Source: Byssochlamys sp. IMV 00236
Taxonomy: Eukaryota; Ascomycota; Eurotiomycetes; Eurotiales; Thermoascaceae
Direction: 5' to 3'
DNA: 16,075 nt
Assembly: GCA_001931875.2 (NCBI GenBank)
Contig: MSJH02000138.1
Coordinates: 1 to 16,075, forward strand
Part shown: one piece after another, positions 1 through 8,574 of the stretch
Position numbering within the stretch: position 1 is the first letter of the stretch
Layout of the letters: each line of letters begins with the position of its first letter
Made by a program: the position numbers and the translations under genes
Notes under the pieces: generated by a model
Seen by the model: the letters and a program-made list of their open reading frames with translations, nothing else
Databases searched by the model: none
What the model was told of the DNA's origin: nothing

Positions 1-31
<31 letters not shown>
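1..31. repeat. poly-T tract at window edge
   Basis: The first 31 bases are all T. On the minus strand this is a 31-base A run following about 180 bases with no gene. It may be the poly(A) end of a retroposed sequence, a simple homopolymer, or an assembly boundary. Nothing next to it decides between these. Confidence 0.9.
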
Positions 32-34
<3 letters not shown>

Positions 35-211
35 GTTAAATTACGTGCGACCTAGTCTCATATAAAGTATATTAAACTTGCGCTACCTAGGACATGATTG
101 TCGTTTTCGAAATTTTGCTTTGTCTTTTTGGGTCAAGTCAAATTGGCGTTACTGAGAAATTATTGTCGACTATGTGATATAAGAGCTTTATTTCTATCTT
201 CTACTCTTTAA

Positions 212-760
212 CTAAATAGTCTAACAAGACACACACATTTTTATAAAGACGAACTCGGTAGTATCTACAATGAGGAGGGAGGAAGAGCTTTCGATTCGAT
301 GGAAGGCGCATTGACCGATATCAGTGTTCCAAGCGTAGTATTCGAAACCATAGCGAGCCAAAAGCCCTGTTTGAGTATCAAACCAGCAGAGAAGAAAACT
401 ACAGCAAAAGATATGACAAAAAGGGCTGTAGAAGTGGTCAAACTGATGGACAACAGCGACTACAATAACTAAACCAGAGAGGATCCTCTGGAAAGAGGAA
501 ATGTGACTTTACATGCAAAGGATCTTGGAATAAACCCTCATACTGCTATGCGTTGGCGAAAGCGCTATCAAGAAACTGAAGAGGTAGCTTACAAAAAATC
601 TCAAAGAACTCCTGGCTAACCTAACTTATTTGTTCCTGAGCATGAGCAGCACATTCAGCAAATACTGTTGCTAAGATTAGTCTGTTTGCAATCAATGTCT
701 TTACAAAGCAAAGGGCTTCAACAATTGTAGGCAAGATTACAAGCTGGTGAATTTCTTCGG
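212..760 (+). pseudogene. decayed Tc1/mariner-like transposase, N-terminal HTH part
   Basis: One frame is open from 212 to a TAA at 470-472 (first ATG at 299) and continues past that stop to a second stop (TAA) after codons reading RTPG near 618. The part after the first stop (482 onward) encodes a helix-turn-helix with LGI, then RW, KRY and E in the same order and spacing as the better-preserved transposase at 5539 (LGIHIRAAQRWVKRYYED there, LGINPHTAMRWRKRYQET here). After the second stop the same frame gives a VPEHEQHIQQIL-like stretch that parallels the segment after the HTH in the other copy, then further stops. No DDE catalytic core is recognisable downstream. Sequence divergence shows this is a different, older family member, not a recent copy. 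The class assignment rests on the HTH alone, so the exact superfamily is less certain than the pseudogene status. Confidence 0.6.
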
Positions 761-2152
761 TAAGCGAGAAATTTTCGAATGCTATAGGCATGACAAGAAG
801 TTTCATTTGGGAAAATGTGCCTTAAAGTCTATCCAAGTATCTGCATTAGATAGTATGTTCTTTTTTTAGTACACGACACGCAAAATGAGAGCATACTTTC
901 AATCAACAGACCAAGAGATGTAGGGTTTTTGCCCCAATACAACAAGACGGAATAAGGTTCTTTGTAGTCATTTAAAACCAGGGATTTATGGCAAAAAGGG
1001 GGATTAGTTTTCATGTGCAAGAATAAGTGTTGTCAACCAATTACATCAAGTGAAGTGTGTTAATATAACGCGTCATCAAACATTATACCTTAACGATGCC
1101 ATGAATCAGTGTTGTGGGCTTAATATGAAGTATTATCCAGCCGTACTGTAGATGCTTTGTTGGTCTTGTCAGTTTGTTTCACAAATCACTTTATCCGAAA
1201 TAAATCTACCAACTCAGTAGCTTCTGCTTTTCAGAGGTACAAACCGGGGATTTTCTTTAATGAAAGTATTATAAACTCTTTTTTATTTCCGAGTAACAAG
1301 TTGTAGGTTTAAATGCATTGCCCATGATACATCCTATAGTGGCAGTTTCCTTTGTATAATTTCTCAATCTGACGAAACAGGGTACAAAGTTGAAAAGGAA
1401 TGAGGAAGAAGAGGAAGGTATGAAAAAGCCGAGGAATAGTAGAAAGCTTCATGTGATGGATGGTATAAAACCTGTTGTACATGTTTCATACCTTGTACTG
1501 GGGAAATCTTTATTACTCCAGTTAATTGCATAATGAATGACGCCAGACATCTTTGCATTCAGCTATATGATGTGTATAGCCTCCAAGAAAGTCGATGACT
1601 GATAAAGTAGGTTCTTTATTAAGAGTTGAATATTTAAAGTAGGATTTAAGTGAAAATTAATGTTGTCACTGATTTAACTCTTTGATCTCTGAGGTACAGC
1701 TGATTCTGATTTGTTCCTGGTCAATATTCTCAAGACTTTGTTCACTAAGCTACCAGGTTAATAATATGGTCGTGATATTCACAGTCCGTGTGTCATGCAT
1801 AGCAGTCTGTCACAATTTGACAGTGGTACCTGTCTGTGATATGGTTTGCGATTCACAGGGATTGTATACAAGGATATGTATTGGAGATAAGCAACTATAG
1901 AATAAAGATTGTCGCTCATTATGGCATCCATAATTTCATGACTACCTGATGGACTTTTATTGTTTATTTTTTATGTATTTGTTTATTAAAAAAAGTAGAA
2001 TAGAGAGAGAGGGAGGAGGTGTATATGTGTGTGAGTGAGTGAAAGAGGGCAGGTGCATATTTATAAATGTGAGTATATAGAGTATATTTATAAAATATAT
2101 TTAACAAAGTTAGAGTAAAGCGAAAAAAAAAAAGAGAGAAAGTATTAAAGAT
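761..2152. other. gene-free region, probably old repeat DNA
   Basis: No reading frame here looks like a protein; the open frames are short and of random composition. 761-1020 may hold further decayed transposase sequence, but no catalytic motif survives. 2001-2047 is a purine-rich simple-sequence stretch (AG/GGA then TG/GTGA repeats). On the minus strand AATAAA at 1987-1982 could be a polyadenylation signal for the GSK3 gene, whose stop codon is at 2153-2155. An inverted repeat CTGTCA..TGACAG lies near 1807-1823. Nothing else is identifiable. Confidence 0.5.
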
Positions 2153-3635
<1,483 letters not shown>

Positions 3636-5538
3636 TTTTGAAAATAACTAGGACAAAAAGTTAATTCCCTTGTAATAATTAAAACGCATAAAGCCTTTTA
3701 CTCTTTTTGCTTAAAATAATAACGAATAGAAGGGAAAATAATAGCTTGTATGAAAAAGAAGGAGTAACAGTAGTTGTAAAAGAGAGAGAAAAAGAAAAAA
3801 AAAGGGATGATGAAGTTCATTTTTTGGTGGTTTTGTTTAATCAGCAGACGTTTTCGGTCATTGAATATATATTTTTTATTGAGTTTGTTATGTTCCTTGA
3901 TCAACCATTTGTACAATTAAATGCATCAATAACCCAAACAGTAACATATCAAGAATAGCATAAACGGTCTCATGAGTTTCTGTTATTTTTAGTATCAATC
4001 ACACTCTTCTTGATATTGATGAATTATATCTTTTTATATAGAAAACACCATTCAAATCTTGATCATCAAACTCTTTCTTTTCGTTTCTTTTCTTTCTTGA
4101 TGTCACGGCTGATGATAAGAGTAGTGTTCAGTCTGCATGAATAAAAAAGATGGAGTTTTAATTGATCAAGTTTTACTTTCAGTGGTTTGAGTATCAATAA
4201 AAATGAGTTTATCTGAAGCACAGGCCAATAGATTAACCTGAAGAAACAGAATTAATAGAATGAGAGATATCAGTTAGAGACACCAGGGCCATCTGTCTGT
4301 TATATACTTGACCAGGATGTGAGGAGTAATGCCACTTGGATAGATACTAGCTGTCCTCAGTTCTTTCATCAATTACCCTCTTGTTGTTGTTTCCATGCAT
4401 AAACAAAGTCAAGTCTGTTCATGATCGAGTTCACTGCAGCATCTGTATACACATATAAAGTGTGAAGGGCCAAGAAAAAATTAAAGTTTCTCATTTTACC
4501 GAACGGCATATATCTCGCAAGAAGCTTGCTTATTTAATTTACGACTGTCAATTACTTGTACTATTCTACCTCTTTCAGCAATAGAAGCAATCATCAGTAT
4601 TATTTTAATATCAAATCAACATTTATACATGCTTGAATCTTGGCATCGAAAAAGACCAATGACCCGGTCTTTGTGTTCACGGATACCTCATCGTTTATGA
4701 ATACAGCAACTGTGTAGTTGTTAAGAACAAAGAAAGAGTATGAGTGCAAACCTATACCTTTTGGCAAAATGATTTCGCACAAAAAACAAGTTGTCTTACT
4801 CTTTGGAAAAATGACGTCGCATGGCCAAGTATTTTTTACTTGGATAATGTTCACCCTAGAAGCAGTACAAAGGATGTAGCTTAGATTCTAAGTTGGGACC
4901 AGGAGCAGTACAGGTATACATCTTAGTTCAAGGCTATTGGCCGGCTCACGAATGATTGAGCATGAAGAAAAATAGCAGAAACATCCTATACTGTTTTATT
5001 AAAAAAGAGGATAAATTATGACGTTTATGAAAAAAATTATTGGCGCATATTAAAAAAATAAAATACATAAAAGGAGACGACACGCAAATGAGAGTAATAA
5101 GTACCAAGGAGAGAGAATATAAAGAATTTTACAGTTAGTTATGTAAGAAAATTGTTATTATATATAGCTTACCCCGTAGGCATCTAGATGAGTCCTAGCG
5201 ATAACTAGGAGGGAGAACTGTCTAAGCGTATTTGTAGTATCCATGCTAATATTCAGTGCTTAGATACAATATCTAGAGTTGAACCTAATGTTACTATAAG
5301 ATCTGTTACACCTTAATCAAATATGGTCAATGCAGTTTAAAAATAACTCAGCTTCTTAATATTGTGAGATAAAGTCGCTGATTTTGAGTTTGATGTCGTG
5401 CGTATTCAACAATGATATCGACTGATCCAAAAATAAAGTCGTGCTCACGTGTCATGGACTTCGTTTATTTTTAGTTGTCGCTTAGTACCTTTTTTACTTC
5501 TTTTTTCTTATTTACAATTTATTTTATAGACATATAGA
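3636..5538. other. long gene-free region between GSK3 and the transposon copy
   Basis: About 1.9 kb without a supportable gene. The part next to 3635 must carry the GSK3 promoter and 5' leader, but no clear TATA element stands out. A minus-strand open frame (4854-4600, 84 codons from a GTG, with an in-frame TAG about 40 nt upstream) is the least random-looking frame, but it matches no family I know and has no convincing start. 5182-5210 holds two adjacent palindromic elements listed separately. The remainder is AT-rich and featureless by eye. Confidence 0.5.
5181..5210. repeat. two adjacent palindromic elements
   Basis: CATCTAGATG at 5181-5190 is a perfect 10-bp palindrome. Two bases later TCCTAG (5193-5198) and CTAGGA (5205-5210) form a perfect 6-bp inverted repeat around a 6-base spacer. 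They lie about 330 bp upstream of the transposase reading frame. They could be protein-binding sites or remnants of an element end; the sequence alone does not say. Confidence 0.5.
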
Positions 5539-6824
5539 ATGAGTATGCAATTTCTTTACGAAGATGGACAAGGACATGTTGTTGATGAGCACGGAGTTGA
5601 GCCGATGGATCTTGTTGTTGACGAAGAGCTATTCTCTATCGAAACAATAGGCTCTCGTACTCAATTCCTAATGAATAAACATCCGGAAAGATATTCTAAT
5701 CCTGTAATGCATCCAGTTTCAGACGATAAGAACAACGATGTTGATATGGAATTATTCAACAAGCGACGGTATACAGTTTACTCTGATGATGAGAAAACGA
5801 GATTTTTTCACCTATTTTTTAGCAAATGCTTAAGTGCTTCTGCTGCCACGAGACAATTAGGCATTCATATTCGTGCAGCTCAGAGATGGGTCAAACGTTA
5901 TTATGAGGATCCTGAGAGCATTTTCGAAAAAAAGAAAAAGTTAGGTTGACGTCGTATTCTTGAGGAAGCGCATAAACAACCCATTTTAAATTATATTATG
6001 AGAATCCTTCTGCTGTTTTAACTGAAGTGATAGAAAATTTATTGCAAAACTTTGTAGATCTTAATGTTTCTTGTAGTACAGTTTACAACTTCATGAAAAC
6101 TCAGTGTAATCTTTCCATTAAGCAGACACAATTCCAACCAGTGGAAAGAAATAGCGAGGAAAAAATTCAGCAACGGTACGATTGGGTCCAAAAGTGGCAG
6201 CAAACTGACATGGACTTTACAACAAATTGTGTCTTTCTGGATGAATCGGCCTTTCACATTAATTTGAAACGAGGTATGGCTTGGTCAAAGAAGGGAACTC
6301 CTGCAATAGTTACAGTACCTATGACTAGAGCGAAAGCAACATCTATTTTAGGTGCCATATCGGCCACTGGCTTAATTAATGTTAGTTTGAGAGTTCCAAA
6401 GCGTATCAAAAAGAAAAAGCTTGGACATGAGACTGACGTTTATAGCACAGGAACAGTGACAGGGCATTACTTGAGCTTTGTAAAGGCTACTCTTGATGAA
6501 ATGGACAGATATCCAGAAATGAAGGGGCATTACCTTGTCATGGATAACACTCCTATCCACAGCTCAACCGATATAGGTAAGTATATCAATTTTCGGGGAT
6601 ACTGGTATGTGTATCTTCCTCCATATTCTCCTGAACTGAATCCAATCGAGCAGTTCTGGTCAGTCGTCAAGAGTAAAGTGAAACGAAATAAGTTTTTGGG
6701 AAAAGAATCACTCATGACAAGAATTAGCGAAGCATGTGATAGCTTATATTTAAGTGATTTCAAAGGGCTTGTTTCTCATTCTGTCAAATGCTTTGACAAG
6801 TGTCTCAACAAAGAGAGACTCTAA
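5539..6824 (+). pseudogene. Tc1/mariner-type DDE transposase, inactivated
   Basis: This encodes a cut-and-paste transposase in two pieces. The first (5539-5949, 136 codons) has an acidic N-terminal extension of about 75 residues, then a helix-turn-helix DNA-binding region (about 81-125, LGIHIRAAQRWVKRYYED). It ends at TGA 5947-5949. The same frame continues beyond that stop with sensible sequence (RRILEEAHKQPILNYI) until about 5997, where a one-base deletion shifts the frame. The second piece (6000-6824) carries the catalytic core: D in FLDESAF (codon 6240), D in VMDNTPIH (6543) and E in ELNPIEQFW (6648), with 34 residues between the second D and E, typical of Tc1-like DD34E enzymes. All three acidic residues survive, so the copy is fairly young. 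The TGA could come from CGA by CpG decay (inference). I found no terminal inverted repeats. An 83-nt intron (GT 5945, AG 6027) covering both lesions is conceivable, but the conserved coding sense between them argues against it. Confidence 0.88.
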
Positions 6825-6852
6825 AGTATCCAATGCAAAAAAGGGGGGATTT

Positions 6853-6914
6853 GTTAAGCACTTTGTTAGGTACTTTTTGTTAAGCACTTTGTTAGGCACT
6901 TTGTTAAGCACTTG
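6853..6914. repeat. five-unit 12-bp tandem repeat after the transposase
   Basis: Five head-to-tail units of the type GTTAAGCACTTT begin 28 bases after the transposase stop: 6853-6864, 6865-6878 (two extra T), 6879-6890, 6891-6902, 6903-6914. Units alternate GTTAAG and GTTAGG starts, so the array may have grown from a 24-26 bp double unit. The position suggests subterminal repeats of the transposon, but no inverted copy is present on the 5' side between 5000 and 5538. Confidence 0.85.
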
Positions 6915-7248
6915 GAAGGAGAGGCAACGACGTCATTGTGGTGGAGTAAATTCAGTGTGAATCAAGCCCCTCTCTTTTTATATTATTCTTTTTGATGGCG
7001 GCAAAGGCGAGTAAAACAAAACTTGTTGTTATTTTACACCTGTTGTGTTTACATAGATCACACATCTCTTAATTCTCTATTTATTCATTCTCAGCTAATA
7101 GACGACGTCAGACATTTACAGTCGTCACCTCTCATATATATTCGGGTCGTACCCTCATTTATTAGTTCTTCTCTCAACTTTGAATAAAGAATAGTAATTG
7201 TTAGCTACTGGCTCCTACTGTTCTTATACGCAAATACCAGAAATATAA
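6915..7248. other. short gene-free stretch before the zinc-finger fragment
   Basis: No coding sequence is recognisable. GACGAC (7101-7106) and GTCGTC (7121-7126) form a 6-bp inverted repeat, and CGACGTCA, one base off a CRE/ATF-type site, occurs near 6930 and 7103. TATATAT near 7135 and an AATAAA near 7183 are present but AT-rich DNA makes both weak evidence. Confidence 0.4.
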
Positions 7249-7755
7249 CAACACCAATGTTTTAAATGTCAAAAGACATACAGCACTCCACAATCCCTTC
7301 GACAACACATGCAAAAGCACAATATACAATTGCCACATCGAATAACAGGAATCAGACGATATGATAATGATGAATATACCTATGTTAAGGCTACCAAATC
7401 ACACGATGACATTGAGGAGCGCTTTGGCTGCCCTGCATGCATCGCTCATTTTATGGAAATTGACGAGTTGAAGACCCATTATTATGCTAACTATTTAGAA
7501 ACCTTACCAGAACGATCACAGACGGCATCGCAGGAAGAGCCAACGATAGGGCAACAACAAAGCTACAACAACCAAGACCAGCCTAACAAACATCGCTTAA
7601 GCAATGTCCTTGAAACTGAGTTGTTGGATCCATTATGCCTATCGTTTCCGCCTCTTGATCACGATGACCATTTGTTGGTACAAAGCTTCGATGCAACAAT
7701 GGCGTTTCATAAGCTGCAGCTTTTATTATGTCAACACAAATGGAAGCCCTCCTAA
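7249..7755 (+). pseudogene. C2H2 zinc-finger protein fragment, broken or partial
   Basis: The frame is open from 7249 (directly after TAA 7246-7248) to TAA 7753-7755. It begins with a textbook C2H2 finger: Cys codons at 7258 and 7267, 12 residues, His at 7306, 3 residues, His at 7318. The first ATG in frame (7309) lies inside this finger, between the two histidines, so no start codon could make the finger as it stands. A second, degenerate finger follows (FGCPACIAHFMEIDELKTH, with CxxC and one His but no second His). The rest is Gln-rich and of unknown role. Past the stop, another frame is open from ATG 7740 to TAG 7875-7877, which could be the true C-terminus after a frameshift. Either the 5' part was lost, or an upstream exon joins by a splice I cannot find (no AG lies between the stop and the first Cys). 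The family is not recognised beyond the finger. Confidence 0.55.
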
Positions 7756-8164
7756 CACAGTGCTCTCGTGGACCATTCGCTGGCCAACTATATGTAGAAT
7801 TCTATATGAACTCGATTACCTCTATCACGCTAAGCTTCCGCCTACTCCGCCCATTCACCTCGGGCAAAGACTCTTAGAATAGCTCTCCTCTCCTTCTTCT
7901 CACTAGTGTAGCTTACACTTGATCCCATTCACTCCTTCCAAAACATTTTTACCCTTGATTCCGAAAGGTTTTTTTAGTCACCACTATCCTTCCTTACTGA
8001 GCTGCCTCGGGCGGGAAAGATGTAATATTACAATCGTGCGCCCATTAGAGGTTTTAATTATTTATAAGTAAAAATCTGTTTAAACGTACATTGAATTTAA
8101 CACCAGAATCGACAAGAGATTTTGTTTTTTTTCTTTTACACAAATAAAAATATAAGAATCACCA

Positions 8165-8320
8165 GCCCTCTGACTGCCTGTGATAAAACAGGCGGTCAGA
8201 ATAGGGCGTTAAGACATTCTACCTAGTTCTTAACCTGGTTTGACACTCAAACAAGCCCATGAAAAAATAGCCTGCGAGTAACACGCAAGTTGTAGGGTAA
8301 TCGCCGCACAGAGATTACCC
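8165..8320 (+). ncRNA. candidate structured RNA: serial hairpins
   Basis: Five inverted repeats follow one another. H1: CTGACTGCCTG (8170-8180) with CAGGCGGTCAG (8189-8199), extended by GCCCT (8165-8169) with AGGGC (8203-8207). H2: GTTAAG (8208-8213) with CTTAAC (8229-8234). H3: GTTTG (8238-8242) with CAAAC (8248-8252). H4: TGCG (8273-8276) with CGCA (8284-8287). H5: GGGTAATC (8295-8302) with GATTACCC (8313-8320). The single mismatch in H1 is a G-U wobble on plus-strand RNA and an A-C clash on the other, favouring plus. H2, H3 and a GGGC/GCCC pair (8204-8207, 8255-8258) could instead form a three-way junction. A B-box-like GGTTCAAATC and T runs follow. No known RNA family is identified; a DNA element or chance is possible. 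Confidence 0.3.
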
Positions 8321-8518
8321 GGTCCAAAGAACTCTCGATTCGCTCGCCTTTTGCTCAGACTACTCTTCTCCGATTGTAAATATCAACTTGTGGTTCAAAT
8401 CAAATTTTTTCATTTTTTTGGCGGGAAACTAAAGTCAACACATTCAATGACCGAGAATAGAGGCTAAAAAGTTATTATTATCGAGGAAAAGCTATAATGA
8501 CAGAGAGAAAGGGAGTAT

Positions 8519-8524
8519 TTTATT
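8519..8524 (-). terminator. probable polyadenylation signal of VPS18
   Basis: AATAAA on the minus strand, about 50 nt past the VPS18 stop codon. Spacing and orientation fit a 3'-end signal; the motif is common in AT-rich DNA. Confidence 0.4.
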
Positions 8525-8574
8525 AGAGGTATATACTTATTGACATTCATCCAAGAAGGGGCGGAAAAGAAAAT

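Larger units (their letters stand above)
7883..8574. other. gene-free region downstream of VPS18, rich in inverted repeats
   Basis: No protein-coding frame is supportable. Besides the hairpin cluster listed separately, 8009-8043 folds as GGGCG/CGCCC enclosing the perfect 12-bp palindrome TGTAATATTACA (8021-8032). GGCGGGAAA occurs twice (8010-8018 and 8420-8428); the second, TTTGGCGGGAAA at 8417-8428, matches the classical E2F-type site. GGTTCAAATC at 8392-8402 resembles a Pol III B box (GWTCRANNC) and is followed by T runs at 8403-8418. Confidence 0.5.

Noticed and set aside
829..1020. 63-codon minus-strand frame
   Set aside because: No recognisable motif and no gene context; probably chance openness in decayed repeat DNA.
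1682..1900. 72-codon plus-strand frame rich in Cys and Val
   Set aside because: No signal peptide pattern, homology or context that would support a real small protein.
3698..3958. Overlapping open frames on both strands upstream of GSK3
   Set aside because: Low-complexity Lys/Phe-rich translations from an A/T-rich leader; no domain.
5000..7250. Terminal inverted repeats of the transposon
   Set aside because: By-eye comparison of the reverse complement of 6825-7080 with 5000-5538 gave no match longer than a few bases, so the element ends cannot be placed.
6960..7260. Possible LTR (polyadenylation motif, terminal CA, adjacent open frame)
   Set aside because: No second copy of the sequence, no primer-binding site and no gag or pol sequence in the window.
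8392..8402. GGTTCAAATC as a tRNA T-loop
   Set aside because: The flanking bases do not form a T stem, and no D arm, anticodon arm or acceptor stem fits upstream.
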